64,000 nt of DNA from Paraburkholderia bonniea (GCF_009455625.1 NZ_QPEQ01000001.1:1178001-1242000); one strand, 5' to 3'; counted from the first letter of the stretch, positions 8,099 through 17,414 are shown. Translations and numbers: made by a program. The notes: generated from the letters alone by a model not told the origin.

Positions 8099-8407
8099 TC
8101 AACCGCGTTCCTGCACGCAGACCCACGGCGATACCACCACGGCCCACAAATCGGGGTCACGCGCGGCGAAATCAGCGGCGGTCGTGGCCTGAATGCGCTC
8201 AACCAGACCGGCTGAAAGCCATTGCGTGACTTGCGTGGTGTGGTCGCTGGCGATGGCTTCGGCGACGCTCACCAGATCAAGATCACGCGCCACATGCAGC
8301 AAGATGCCCTTGGCAAAAAAGCGTTCGAGTTCGGGCCAGCCAATTTGCGCGGTTTCTGCGAGCAAAGTGAGGTAGAGCGGGCTATGCACGGAGTCGGAGG
8401 ATGTCAT
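8099..8407 (-). CDS. DUF2288 family protein
   Basis: A 102-residue cytoplasmic protein matching the DUF2288 pattern as I know it: LLAETAQIGWPELERFFAKG near the N-terminus, LDLVSVAEAIASD in the middle and the terminal WAVVVSPWVCVQERG. No function is known for the family. It lies 27 bp upstream of the MATE gene on the same strand, so the two are probably co-transcribed. Confidence 0.8.
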   Translation of the reverse strand: MTSSDSVHSPLYLTLLAETAQIGWPELERFFAKGILLHVARDLDLVSVAEAIASDHTTQVTQWLSAGLVERIQATTAADFAARDPDLWAVVVSPWVCVQERG

Positions 8408-8541
8408 TGAAAAGGCAGGGGGGGCAGGCGGGCTGGCTACTATAAACCATCGTTACGGAGGCCCCTAATTCAGCAGGGTTCCGGTACGCTTTGCTGCTTT
8501 GTCGTTTTGCCGCGTCCTTGAGCGCGGCGCAGGAACCGGAC

Positions 8542-9252
8542 ATGTCTTCTGATCACCCACTCTCCCTTGAACACACCCAGCGCGTGGCAAGCGCAACGCT
8601 GCCGCGCGCCGAGGTTGAAGCGCTGCTGCGCGCCGCGACCCAGCCGCTGTATTTTGACGATTGCGATTTTGCTGGGGCTGATCTGTCGCGGCTTGATTTG
8701 CGTGGCGCGGTGTTCCACCGTTGCGCGCTGATGGAAACCTCGTTTGCTGGCGCGGCGCTGTCGCAGAGCCAGTGGCTGCGCTGCCGTGGCCGCGAAGCGG
8801 ATTTTGCCGCAGCGGATCTGGTGGATGCCGTGTTTCAGTCGAGCGATCTCAACAACACGAACTGGCGTCACGCACGGCTGGCATCGGTGACTTACACCAG
8901 TTGCAAGCTGACCGGCGCGAACTTCGAAGCCTGTGCCGCGCTTGGTCTGTGTTTTGTCGAAACGCTGCTGGTAGGGGCGCATCTGCGTGGTCTGTCGTTT
9001 CGCAAGACCACGCTGCAGCAGCTCGATTTTTCAGATGCCGATCTGGCGGGGGCGGATTTTCGTGACGCGATCTTCGAGGGCGGCAGCCTCAAGGATGCCA
9101 ATCTGAAAGACGCCCGTTTTGCCGGTGCCGATCTGCGTCAAGCAGATTTAAGCGGCGTGCGGCTGGTGGATGCGGGGATGTTTCGCGGCGCAACGATTTC
9201 GCACGAACAGGCAGCGGTGCTGGTGACTGAACTGGGGTTGCGGGTGCTGTAA
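8542..9252 (+). CDS. Pentapeptide-repeat protein
   Basis: A 236-residue protein built largely of A(D/N)LxX pentapeptides. Stretches such as FAGADLSRLDLRGAVFHRCA, LDFSDADLAGADFRDAIFEG and ANLKDARFAGADLRQADLSG would fold as a right-handed quadrilateral beta-helix. Some family members mimic DNA and bind gyrase; nothing here shows the partner. I chose the ATG at 8542, with AGGA seven bases upstream, over an earlier in-frame codon at 8491. The end of the gene lies 5 bp from the converging NlpD-like gene. Confidence 0.8.
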   Translation: MSSDHPLSLEHTQRVASATLPRAEVEALLRAATQPLYFDDCDFAGADLSRLDLRGAVFHRCALMETSFAGAALSQSQWLRCRGREADFAAADLVDAVFQSSDLNNTNWRHARLASVTYTSCKLTGANFEACAALGLCFVETLLVGAHLRGLSFRKTTLQQLDFSDADLAGADFRDAIFEGGSLKDANLKDARFAGADLRQADLSGVRLVDAGMFRGATISHEQAAVLVTELGLRVL

Positions 9253-9257
9253 CCGGG

Positions 9258-9992
9258 CTAGCGCGCGGGCAATGCGCGTGAAGGGTCGATCGACTTGCCC
9301 AGATAGCGCAGCTCGAAATGGAGCATGACCCGGTCGGCGTCGGTATTGCCCATTTCCGCGATTTTTTGCCCCTGGGTGACGGCCTGGCCTTCTTTGACCA
9401 AAAGCGTCCGGTTGTGCGCATAGGCGGTCAAATACTGCGCGTTATGTTTGACGATTAGCAAGTTGCCATAGCCACGCAGCCCATTGCCCGCATACACCAC
9501 CGTGCCCGACGCGGCCGCATTGACTGGCGTCCCCGCGCTATTGGCAATATCAATGCCCTTCGAATTCTTGCCGTCAAAGTTGCGCACTACAGAACCCGCC
9601 GCAGGCCAGACCAACGCGATCGAGGTCGCTGGCGGTGGGGTGTCAACTGGGGCTGGGGTGCTACGTGCCGGGGCGCTGCGTGTCTTGCCCGCGATTTTGG
9701 CGCTGCCGGTGTTGCTGGCGCTGCGGGCAGCAGTGCCTGAATTGCTCGCGCTTGCCGTATTGGCGGGCGGTGTTACGCGCAACACCTGGCCGGCTTCGAT
9801 CGCATCCGGGTTGGAGAGCGCGTTCCAGCGCACGATGCTCTGGACCGATTGCCGCTGCTTGCGGGCAATCTGCGAAAGGGTATCGCCTCGTTCCACCCGG
9901 TAGTAGCCTGGGCCGACCTTTGGTGTACCGCAGGCGGCGAGGATGATGGCCAGCGCACAGCAGGCTAGCCGTTTGACATGTGTTCCCAGCAT
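9258..9992 (-). CDS. LysM/M23 lipoprotein, NlpD-like, degenerate active site
   Basis: A 244-residue lipoprotein: signal ending ILAAC, a LysM domain (YYRVERGDTLSQIARKQRQS to residue ~75), a Ser/Ala/Thr/Pro linker (~80-125) and a C-terminal M23/LytM domain (~130-244). The zinc ligands are not conserved: the HxxxD site reads KGIDIA and the HxH site reads MLHFE. This is the pattern of NlpD/EnvC-type factors, which activate amidases rather than cut peptidoglycan, so a role in septal cell separation is inferred. I prefer the ATG at 9992 because GAGAGG lies just upstream of it; an in-frame ATG at 10004 is possible. Confidence 0.82.
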   Translation of the reverse strand: MLGTHVKRLACCALAIILAACGTPKVGPGYYRVERGDTLSQIARKQRQSVQSIVRWNALSNPDAIEAGQVLRVTPPANTASASNSGTAARSASNTGSAKIAGKTRSAPARSTPAPVDTPPPATSIALVWPAAGSVVRNFDGKNSKGIDIANSAGTPVNAAASGTVVYAGNGLRGYGNLLIVKHNAQYLTAYAHNRTLLVKEGQAVTQGQKIAEMGNTDADRVMLHFELRYLGKSIDPSRALPAR

Positions 9993-10156
9993 TGAACCTC
10001 TCAAGACACCACGGCTGACTGTTTCTCCGGTCTCTGACCGGACAGCGCAGGTAAAGCTGCCGATTCTAAACGGGTTTTTTGCGCGCTAGCTTTAAAAACG
10101 CCAGCATGCTGGCCCGTCTTGACTGCAGGGGTGCCTTGACTGGCGTAGTGCTTCGT

Positions 10157-11065
10157 TTAACGCAAGGTCGTTACCGTGATGCGCAGAGCAGCGGTTTCGG
10201 CTTGTCCAGGGTCGAGCCAGCGGAGTCCCTGACCGTTATGAATCGCATCGGGCAAGCCAAGCCATGGTTCGATGCAGTAGTAATCGGCTTCGGTGGTTTC
10301 AGCCCAGGTTGTCACGGCGTACCACGGCACCGAGCCCGGACGGTTTAGATCAAGCGACACCACGCGTTGCAGGCCTGGGGCGATCAATTGCACAGGCTGT
10401 TCGGGCGTGCCTTCAAGGCAATGGAAGCGATCATGAAGCCGCGTTTCATCGAGCGTATAGCGCGTAGCGCCGGGCTCTGCGGCGCTAATGGAGCCGTCGG
10501 CGTTTTGCACGCGGCGCGCACTGGGAGGCATGGCCAGCACCGTCGTGCTGCGCAGCTCATGTGGCAGCGCGAAGTAGAAGTGATGTCCGGCGTAATAGGG
10601 CAGGCGGGACGTGCCGGTATTGGTGGTGGTCAGTTCGACGTCTAGCGTGTTGCGTTCGGTTAGCTGATAGCTGGCCTCGAAGCGAAAGCCAAACGGATAA
10701 GCGGGATGTGTCGCGGGGCTGTCTTCAAGCGTCAGACGCAGGCTGTGGCGTTCGGGATCGCGCTCCGCAGCGAACGGCGACTGGCGCGCAAAGCCATGCA
10801 TGGGCAACTCGCGCACGATGCCTGCGGTGTCGCGCCACAGGCCGATCTGGCCATTCACCCGGTGCCGCCCGAGAAACGGGAACAGCAACGGATTGCCGCC
10901 GCGAATTTTGCTCGGCTGGCTCCAGTCGGCATCATCTGGCCAGTGAATCACCGGCTGGCCATCGAGCACCCATGACAGCAGCAGGCCGCCAGTGTGTGGC
11001 GCGGCGCGCAATACGGAGTGTTCATGGGCGATTTCAAGCGTGGGGGGCGGTGGTAAGAGAGTCAT
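10157..11065 (-). CDS. Aldose 1-epimerase family protein
   Basis: A 302-residue cytoplasmic galactose-mutarotase-like protein. Family signatures are visible: the early KIRGGNPLLFPFLGRHRVNG segment, the PMHGFAR motif with a conserved His, AGHHFYFALP with the second His pair, and a Glu near the C-terminus (CIEPWLGLPDAI). These enzymes interconvert the anomers of hexoses; the hexose-6-phosphate branch has a similar layout, so the true substrate is open. It stands as a single gene. Confidence 0.85.
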   Translation of the reverse strand: MTLLPPPPTLEIAHEHSVLRAAPHTGGLLLSWVLDGQPVIHWPDDADWSQPSKIRGGNPLLFPFLGRHRVNGQIGLWRDTAGIVRELPMHGFARQSPFAAERDPERHSLRLTLEDSPATHPAYPFGFRFEASYQLTERNTLDVELTTTNTGTSRLPYYAGHHFYFALPHELRSTTVLAMPPSARRVQNADGSISAAEPGATRYTLDETRLHDRFHCLEGTPEQPVQLIAPGLQRVVSLDLNRPGSVPWYAVTTWAETTEADYYCIEPWLGLPDAIHNGQGLRWLDPGQAETAALRITVTTLR

Positions 11066-11397
11066 GGATAATGGCGGGTCCTGGCGGCGTTGAGTTATGA
11101 GATTGAAGTCACAGGATTAAAGCGCGATGAAGCAAGGACGTGTGGCAAGACGACGGTTGTTTGAGCTGATATGCCTGAGCCGCTATGCCTGAGCTGATAT
11201 ATCAGCGTAGCGGGCGAGACAAGCAGCCGCTGATTCTGCGCTGCTTTGCTACCGGACGAAACCCTCTTTCGGCGCAACGTGCCCGGATGACGTGCTGTAC
11301 GTGGTGCGTGGTGTGTGGTGCTAACCAGCGAGGCACCTGGCTTAAGGTTTAAGGCCCAAGGCCTGACGAGAACCTCACCTGTATTTCAGGAGGCGCA
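11066..11397. other. Intergenic region with a 14-bp palindrome
   Basis: No gene is seen. The stretch 11160-11206 carries GCTGATAT-containing repeats and a perfect 14-bp palindrome GCTGATATATCAGC (11193-11206), a possible operator for the small gene downstream or the divergent epimerase gene. Confidence 0.4.
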
Positions 11398-11484
11398 ATG
11401 GATCTGGCATTTGCAATGGGGCTTGCGATAGTCGGTATGTTTGTCGGCAGCACGGTTTATTTCTTTTACAAACTGGTGCGCTAA
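11398..11484 (+). CDS. Very small membrane protein (28 aa)
   Basis: A 28-residue product that is almost entirely one transmembrane helix (LAFAMGLAIVGMFVGSTVYF) with a short basic end (FYKLVR). Support comes from a near-perfect ribosome binding site, CAGGAGG, five bases before the ATG. It would be an inner-membrane small protein. No function can be assigned. It lies about 300 bp upstream of uppP; the DNA between (11485-11786) shows no other gene. Confidence 0.65.
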   Translation: MDLAFAMGLAIVGMFVGSTVYFFYKLVR

Positions 11485-11786
11485 AGCACGGGCACGGGCG
11501 AATTCTTTTCGGCCTTTGGTTTTCCGCAAGCGCAACCTGACACCACCCCCGCAGGTTAAAAACGCCTTCAAATAAACTTCAACCGGCTTATGGCGTGCCG
11601 GTTAAAGCCTGTTAAAAATCCCTCATTTGTCTTTCATTTATATGACGCCGCGCGGCCTCTCGCGGATTTATCCCGAAATTGTGTAACGCGCCCAGCGCAA
11701 GGCTTGGCGCGGCCAGAGTGGCCAGGCATAATCGGTGCCCTTTCGGGCCCTGTGCGCCTTGATTCACTTTTGCCGAGGATTTACAC

Positions 11787-12617
11787 GTGAGCTTGCTGTT
11801 TCTGATTTTTCTCAGTGTTTTACAGGGCGTGACCGAGTTATTCCCGGTGAGCAGTCTTGGCCATACCTTGCTGGTCCCTGCGTTGTTTGGCATGCACATC
11901 GACAAGCACGCGCCGCAACTCCTGCCATTTCTGGTCGCGCTGCATCTCGGGACGGCGTTTGCTTTGCTGTGGTACTTCCGCAAGCGCTGGGTGGCATTGG
12001 TGCGGGGTTTTTGCGGCTCGCTGGCGGGACGCCGCAACGACGACGGTCACATGATGTGGGCGCTGATTATCGGCACGATTCCAACAGGGCTGGTGGGGCT
12101 ATTGCTAGAAAAGCGTATTGAGCAGGTGTTTCATGATTTGCGGATTGTCGCGCTGGCGCTAATGGTGAATGGCGTGCTGCTCTGGTTGGGTGACCGTTTG
12201 CAGCGTGCGCGTGCGCATCGCGCGCCAGAGCAACTCACGTTTGGCCAGGCGTTTCTGGTGGGGCTGGCACAAGTCGGCGCGTTGATCCCGGGGTTCTCGC
12301 GCAGCGGGCTGACGATGATTGCCGGTAACGCCGCCGGTTTGAGCGCCGAAAAAGCCGCTGAATTTTCTTTCCTGCTCGGCACGCCGATTATCTTCGCGGC
12401 GGGCCTGCTGGAATTGCCCAAGCTGTTCCACGCGCCTGGGCAACTCGCCGACGCGCTGCTGGGCGGAGTGTTGACCGCGATCGCGGCGTATCTCAGCGTG
12501 CGTTTTCTGATGCGTTATTTCGAAGGGCGCGGCCGGCTGGCAACGTTCGGCGTGTATTGCATGATTGCGGGCGCGGGGTGTTTCGCATGGTTTTTGTGGC
12601 ATGCGCCGGTCGCTTGA
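11787..12617 (+). CDS. uppP: Undecaprenyl-diphosphate phosphatase
   Basis: A 276-residue inner-membrane enzyme, the usual size for UppP/BacA. It dephosphorylates undecaprenyl pyrophosphate on the outer face to recycle the lipid carrier of peptidoglycan and LPS synthesis, and gives bacitracin tolerance when abundant. The catalytic signatures are present: [13 protein letters not shown] near the N-terminus (Glu and Ser/His residues) and [13 protein letters not shown] in the second half with the active Arg. The start is GTG with GAGGA seven bases upstream. Burkholderia genomes often carry more than one uppP. Confidence 0.93.
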   Translation: MSLLFLIFLSVLQGVTELFPVSSLGHTLLVPALFGMHIDKHAPQLLPFLVALHLGTAFALLWYFRKRWVALVRGFCGSLAGRRNDDGHMMWALIIGTIPTGLVGLLLEKRIEQVFHDLRIVALALMVNGVLLWLGDRLQRARAHRAPEQLTFGQAFLVGLAQVGALIPGFSRSGLTMIAGNAAGLSAEKAAEFSFLLGTPIIFAAGLLELPKLFHAPGQLADALLGGVLTAIAAYLSVRFLMRYFEGRGRLATFGVYCMIAGAGCFAWFLWHAPVA

Positions 12618-12725
12618 TGCATGGCCCGGTGACGGGCCTCTGCCTGATTTAGTGGAGTCGTTCGGTTGCTGTGGGGTTCATCGAGCGTTTGAACCCCGTT
12701 TCATCGGTTAAGATAGCGGGCTTGC

Positions 12726-12800
12726 CTCCCCATAGTTCAACGGATAGAACACGGGTCTTCTAAACCTGAAATCGAGGTTCGATTCCTCGTGGGGGGGCCA
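12726..12800 (+). tRNA. tRNA-Arg (anticodon UCU)
   Basis: Cloverleaf with acceptor CTCCCCA/TGGGGGG, D-stem GTTC/GAAC, anticodon loop containing TCT, T-arm CGAGG-TTCGATT-CCTCG, discriminator G and an encoded CCA. A TTAAGATAG-type promoter sequence lies upstream around 12706-12715. Confidence 0.93.
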
Positions 12801-13258
12801 GATGTCATGCAAGCCATTCCCGTTTTTACTGAACATCCCCACCTAGCTTGCCGGTTGCCCCAAAAATTGGATCCTCCTCCAATAGGCTGCCCTCTCACTT
12901 CCTCCCTTTAAAAAAACCGATCACGCTGGAAGGTGCGCACTGCATGGCGATGAGGCCAATTGCGGTTGCTGCAAGGGCATTAGGCTAGGTAGCCGCGCCG
13001 GATGTTTGACGCAAAACACACAGCTCCCGGTTGCCACTGAATTGCATCAATCTCCCGCGCGCGCCAGCTCCATGCGCCGCGGGTTTTTGCTGCCTTTTTC
13101 CTGGGTTTGCAAGCGCGGCCACGCAAGCACGACGCTGAGATCCTGTGCGCCTTGCCGTGCTAGAGCAGGTTCTTTTAGCGTCGCGTGCTATTCTCCTCCG
13201 GCTTTATTTTTGCCTTGGCTTCACGCTCACTCAAACGGCTTTTCAAGGAGAAAAATCA
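12801..13258. other. Intergenic region after tRNA-Arg, no gene seen
   Basis: About 460 bp. It contains a short hairpin (TTGGA-TCCTCC-TCCAA near 12867) in pyrimidine-rich DNA that could be an eroded mobile-element end, and the ribosome binding site AAGGAG of the next gene at its right edge. I see no coding region. Confidence 0.35.
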
Positions 13259-13648
13259 ATGTCGAAGCGAATTCGCACGCCCCTTTATCTGATGCTTGGC
13301 AGCGTGTTGCTGGCCAGCATGTGCGGCGCGCAAGCGGCAAATCTGGGTTTTCTGAACGACACGCCTATTAGTTATATGAAGCCGCGTGATGTTGCTTCAG
13401 TGAAGGTGGCGGTATTCGAGGCCCTCGACAAGCAGCAAGACGGCAAGGGCAGCAACTGGGTCAACGAAGGAACCGGCAATAGCGTACGGATCGAGGCGGT
13501 TATCACGCCGAAAAGCACGGCCACGGATGGTGACCGTACTTGCCGCACAGTAACCGTGGAGCTTGAAGCGAAAGGGCAATTGATGCGGCTGAACCCGCAG
13601 TTTTGCCGTCACGGCAGCGGCAAATGGCAATTGCAGAAGAAGTCATGA
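13259..13648 (+). CDS. Secreted surface-antigen-like protein (RT0821 type)
   Basis: A 129-residue exported protein. Residues 1-27 form a signal peptide (basic MSKR, hydrophobic core, cleavage after AQA). The mature part carries the pattern of the RT0821/17-kDa surface-antigen C-terminal domain: WVNEGTGNSVRIEAVITPKS, then TCRTVTVELEAKGQLMRLNP, then FCRHGSGKWQL, with two Cys that could pair. It is probably periplasmic or surface associated; function unknown. The ATG at 13259 has AAGGAGAAAAA upstream and is preferred over the earlier in-frame codon at 13145. Confidence 0.65.
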   Translation: MSKRIRTPLYLMLGSVLLASMCGAQAANLGFLNDTPISYMKPRDVASVKVAVFEALDKQQDGKGSNWVNEGTGNSVRIEAVITPKSTATDGDRTCRTVTVELEAKGQLMRLNPQFCRHGSGKWQLQKKS

Positions 13649-13736
13649 GTGCATCGCGGATTCGGCTAGATCTGCTTGCGGAGTGGTTTGCTGAGCCAGC
13701 ACCGCATAGCAAACCTCGCGCAGATAGCGTGGCGTG

Positions 13737-14186
13737 ATGCAGCGGATCGTTTCATGCGGCGTGGTGCTACTTGATGCGCAGGGCCGGGTATTGCTCGCTC
13801 ATGCGACCGGAACCTCGCATTGGGACATTCCCAAAGGCCATGGCGAAGATGGCGAAGTGGCGGACGTTACAGCGCTACGCGAGCTGGTCGAGGAGACCGG
13901 CATGGTGCTGGCCCCGGATCGTCTAACGGATCTAGGGCTTTTTGTGTATCGCCGCGACAAGGATTTGCATCTCTTTGCGGCCCGGGCGAATCCGGACGAA
14001 TTCGACCTGACGCGCTGCATCTGCACCTCGTTTTTCCCCCGTCGTGCCGACGGTGTGCTGATTCCTGAAATGGATGCGTACCGCTGGTCTACGCCAGATG
14101 AGATTGAGCATTACGCTAGCCGCAGCCTGACCCGCTTGTTTCAGACAACGTTGTCGCTGACGCAATTGCATCAGGTGCTGGTGTAA
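13737..14186 (+). CDS. NUDIX hydrolase
   Basis: A 149-residue cytoplasmic hydrolase of nucleoside-diphosphate-linked substrates. The Nudix box GX5EX7REUXEEXGU is complete (GHGEDGEVADVTALRELVEE then TGM), giving the Mg-binding Glu residues. The substrate cannot be told from sequence; diadenosine polyphosphates or modified nucleotides are typical. Start: ATG at 13737, directly after an in-frame GTG. A strong terminator follows and separates it from the converging glnS gene. Confidence 0.87.
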   Translation: MQRIVSCGVVLLDAQGRVLLAHATGTSHWDIPKGHGEDGEVADVTALRELVEETGMVLAPDRLTDLGLFVYRRDKDLHLFAARANPDEFDLTRCICTSFFPRRADGVLIPEMDAYRWSTPDEIEHYASRSLTRLFQTTLSLTQLHQVLV

Positions 14187-14282
14187 GGCGTGGCGGAGGG
14201 TGTGCTGGAGGTGGGGAAAGAAAGGGGCCAGGCGCGAGTGGCGTGCCGTAGTGCAAGAGAGTAATGCGCGATGTGCGATGTG

Positions 14283-14337
14283 TGCCTGCTGGGCTGCAGG
14301 CGGCGAAGAAGCCGCTTTCAGCCCAGCAGGCATTTTT
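14283..14337 (+). terminator. Terminator between NUDIX gene and glnS
   Basis: Long hairpin: a 14-bp outer stem TGCCTGCTGGGCTG/CAGCCCAGCAGGCA with an inner GCGGC/GCCGC pair, followed by TTTTTG on the plus strand. Confidence 0.9.
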
Positions 14338-14340
14338 GCG

Positions 14341-16050
14341 TCAGGACGGTTTGCCCCAGCTGTCACGCAGGCTCACGATCCGGTTAAACACCAGCTTGCC
14401 TGGCGCTGAATCAATCCGGTCGGTTACGAAGTAGCCGTGCCGTTCGAACTGAAAGCGTTGCTCTGCCGCTGTTTCGTGCGCACCGGGTTCGAGATAGGCA
14501 TGGACGACGCGTTTTGAATCCGGGTTCAGCGCCTGCAGAAAATCACGTCCTCCCGCGTCGGGCTGCGCTTCCTTGAAGAGCCGGTCGTACAGCCGCACTT
14601 CAGCCGGGCAGGCGCTAGCGACGCTGACCCAGTGGATCGTGCCCTTGACCTTGTAGCTGTTCGCACCTTCGGTGCCGGAGCGGCTGTCCGGGAAGTAATT
14701 GCAGTGAACGGCGATGACGTTGCCGTTCGCGTCTTTGTCCACGCCGGTGCATTCGACCACGTAGCCATACCGCAGCCGTACCCGGTTGCCGGGGAACAGG
14801 CGAAAGTAACCCTTGGGTGGCGCTTCGCTGAAGTCTTCGCGCTCAATCCACAGTTCGCGCGACAACGGAAAGGTGCGCGTGCCGCGCTCGGGATGATGCG
14901 GATGAACTGGCGCGCTGCAGGTTTCTGTGAGATCGGCCGGGAAGTTGTCGATGATGAGCTTGAGCGGATCAAGCACGGCGGTGACACGCGGGGCTTTTTC
15001 GTCGAGATCGTCGCGCAGCGCGCCTTCGAACACGCTCATGTCAATCCATGAATCGACCTTGGTTACGCCAATCCGGTCGCACAGCAACTGGATGCTTTCT
15101 GGCGTGAAGCCACGGCGACGGACACCGACGATAGTCGGCATCCGTGGATCGTCCCAGCCATCGACATAGCCTTCCGTCACGAGTTGCAGCAGCTTGCGCT
15201 TGCTGGTGATCGCGTAAGTCAGGTTGAGACGGGAGAATTCGATTTGCTGGGGCAGTGGGCGCTGAAACACACCGGCATCAGCCAGTTGGTTGAGAATCCA
15301 GTCGTAGAGCGGCCGGTGATCTTCGAATTCGAGCGTGCAGAGTGAATGCGTGATGTTTTCCAGCGCATCCGAAATGCAGTGGGTGTAGTCGTACATCGGG
15401 TACACACACCAGGTGTCGCCAGTGCGGTAGTGGTGAGCGAAACGAATACGGTAGATCACCGGGTCGCGCATGTTGAAGTTAGGCGAACTCATGTCGATCT
15501 TCGCGCGCAGCACATGCTCTCCTTCCTTGAATTCACCCGCCTTCATGCGGCGAAACAGATCCAGGTTTTCTTGCGGTGTGCGGTTGCGAAACGGCGATGG
15601 TGTGCCAACTTCAGTTGCCGAGCCACGGTTGGTGCGCATTTGTTCGGCTGACTGACTGTCTACATAGGCGTGGCCGCGTTCGATCAGCAACTCGGCAAAC
15701 GCATACAGCTTGTCGTAGTAGTCGCTGGCGTAATACAGATGTTCCGCGCCGTTGTGCTGCCATTCAAAACCGAGCCAGGTAACGGCGTCGATAATCGAAT
15801 TCACGTATTCGACGCTTTCTTTTTCGGGGTTGGTGTCATCGAAACGCAAATGGCACACGCCACCATAACTGCGGGCGATGCCGAAATTCAGACAGATGCT
15901 CTTCGCATGGCCGATATGCAGATAGCCGTTCGGCTCGGGAGGAAAGCGCGTTTCCACCCGCTGGTTCCATTTTCCGGTGCGGTTGTCGTCATCAATAATG
16001 TTGCGGATGAAATTGGATGCCGCAGGGGGATCGTTGCGTTCGGTAGTCAT
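14341..16050 (-). CDS. glnS: Glutaminyl-tRNA synthetase
   Basis: A 569-residue class I aminoacyl-tRNA synthetase that charges tRNA-Gln. The HIGH motif is at residues 45-48 within EPNGYLHIGHAKSICLNFG, and the KMSKS counterpart appears as TSKRKLLQLV near residue 285. Conserved stretches such as RFDDTNPEKE, WCVYPMYDYTHCISDALENI and WDDPRMPTIVGVRRRG match GlnRS. An earlier in-frame codon would add 18 unconserved residues; I chose MTTERND at 16050, matching the family N-terminus. Single gene between NUDIX and CoA-transferase genes. Confidence 0.97.
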   Translation of the reverse strand: MTTERNDPPAASNFIRNIIDDDNRTGKWNQRVETRFPPEPNGYLHIGHAKSICLNFGIARSYGGVCHLRFDDTNPEKESVEYVNSIIDAVTWLGFEWQHNGAEHLYYASDYYDKLYAFAELLIERGHAYVDSQSAEQMRTNRGSATEVGTPSPFRNRTPQENLDLFRRMKAGEFKEGEHVLRAKIDMSSPNFNMRDPVIYRIRFAHHYRTGDTWCVYPMYDYTHCISDALENITHSLCTLEFEDHRPLYDWILNQLADAGVFQRPLPQQIEFSRLNLTYAITSKRKLLQLVTEGYVDGWDDPRMPTIVGVRRRGFTPESIQLLCDRIGVTKVDSWIDMSVFEGALRDDLDEKAPRVTAVLDPLKLIIDNFPADLTETCSAPVHPHHPERGTRTFPLSRELWIEREDFSEAPPKGYFRLFPGNRVRLRYGYVVECTGVDKDANGNVIAVHCNYFPDSRSGTEGANSYKVKGTIHWVSVASACPAEVRLYDRLFKEAQPDAGGRDFLQALNPDSKRVVHAYLEPGAHETAAEQRFQFERHGYFVTDRIDSAPGKLVFNRIVSLRDSWGKPS

Positions 16051-16193
16051 GCGAGGAGGGCAGGTTGGTCGGAGAAGCGCGTGTGGTGCGCACGGGGCTG
16101 CCAATTCTACCTGAGGCCCCCGCTGCGCAGTGCTTTGCCTGGCACGGCAGGCAAAGCCTCGTACGGTGATGCAGCCGGGGCCGCCAGGTGAAG

Positions 16194-17414
16194 CTAGATC
16201 ACCGCTTGCGCGCGAAGCGCGGCGAGCTGGCCGGCGTCGTAGCCGAGCACTTGTTGCAAGACCGCCTCGGTGTGTTCGCCAAGGGTTGGCGGGTGCGCCA
16301 GCATTTCGGGCGGGGTCTCGCTCATGTTGATGGGATTGCGCACTAGCCGGGCTACAGCTCCGCTGGGGTGGGGCAGATCGATTTGCAAGCCGCGGGCGAG
16401 CACTTGCTCATGGCTGAACACTTCTGCCAGATTGTTGATCGGCCCGCATGGCACACCCGCCGCTTCAAGCGCGCTGATCCAGTGCTGTTTGCTGGCGGTG
16501 CGCACCATCGCAGCGAGAAGCGGCACCAGCACCTCGCGGTGGCGTACTCGTTCAGGGTTGGTCGCAAAGCGTGGGTCGCTGGCCAGTTCCGCCTGCCCGC
16601 CTGCTGTAACGAATTTGCGAAACTGGCTGTCGTTGCCTGCCGCGACGATGAGCCAGCCGTCGCTGGCCTGGAAGGTTTGATACGGCACGATGTTCGGATG
16701 AGCATTGCCCCAGCGCACGGGCGGTGTGCCACTAGCCAGAAAATTGGTGTTCATGTTGGCTAGCATGGCGACTTGCACATCGAGCAACGCCATGTCGATG
16801 TATTGGCCCACGCCGGTGCGCTCGCGGTGTGTGAGGGCCGTGAGCACGGCGATGGTGGCGTACATGCCGGTCATCAGGTCGGCAATGGCGACGCCTGCTT
16901 TTTGCGGGCCGCCGCCGGGCTGGTCGTCACGCTCACCGGTCAGGCTCATGAAGCCGCCGATCCCCTGCACGATAAAGTCGTACCCGGCGTGGTTGGCGTA
17001 AGGGCCGGTTTGTCCAAAGCCTGTGACCGAGCAATAAACCAGATCAGGTTTGAGCGCTTTCAGCGAGGCGTAATCAAGACCGTATTTCTGCAACTGGCCA
17101 ACCTTGTAGTTTTCCAGCACGACGTCGCTTTTGAGCGCTAGCTCGCGGATGATCTGCTGCCCGCCAGGCGTTGAGATATCGACCGTCAGCGAGCGCTTGT
17201 TGCGGTTCGCGGCGAGGTAGTAGGCGGCTTCTGGCGTGTCGCTGCCGTCGGGTGCCTGCAGATATGGCGGGCCCCAGTGCCGGGTGTCGTCACCGGTATG
17301 TGGCCGCTCGATCTTGATGACGTCTGCGCCGAAGTCGGCGAGTGTTTGCGAACACCACGGGCCCGCTAGCACGCGGGTGAGATCCAGCACGCGGATATGG
17401 CTGAGAGCGCCCAT
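16194..17414 (-). CDS. CaiB/BaiF family III CoA-transferase
   Basis: A 406-residue cytoplasmic enzyme that moves CoA between carboxylic acids. The N-terminal signature (GALSHIRVLDLTRVLAGPW, then FGADVIKIERP) and the segment with the acylated Asp (TGVGQYIDMALLDVQVAML) are clear; GYDFIVQGIGGFMSLTG and the C-terminal GEHTEAVL also match. Substrate specificity (formyl-, succinyl- or dicarboxyl-CoA) is not readable. The start at 17414 (MGALSHI) fits the family; an in-frame ATG at 17450 would add 12 residues. Divergent from alaS. Confidence 0.88.
   Translation of the reverse strand: MGALSHIRVLDLTRVLAGPWCSQTLADFGADVIKIERPHTGDDTRHWGPPYLQAPDGSDTPEAAYYLAANRNKRSLTVDISTPGGQQIIRELALKSDVVLENYKVGQLQKYGLDYASLKALKPDLVYCSVTGFGQTGPYANHAGYDFIVQGIGGFMSLTGERDDQPGGGPQKAGVAIADLMTGMYATIAVLTALTHRERTGVGQYIDMALLDVQVAMLANMNTNFLASGTPPVRWGNAHPNIVPYQTFQASDGWLIVAAGNDSQFRKFVTAGGQAELASDPRFATNPERVRHREVLVPLLAAMVRTASKQHWISALEAAGVPCGPINNLAEVFSHEQVLARGLQIDLPHPSGAVARLVRNPINMSETPPEMLAHPPTLGEHTEAVLQQVLGYDAGQLAALRAQAVI

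Noticed and set aside
12159..12602. 147-codon minus-strand frame opposite uppP
   Set aside because: Antisense shadow of a conserved gene, without start context.
12826..12905. Insertion-sequence end next to tRNA-Arg
   Set aside because: Only a short hairpin and pyrimidine runs are visible; no transposase remnant or paired terminal repeat supports it.
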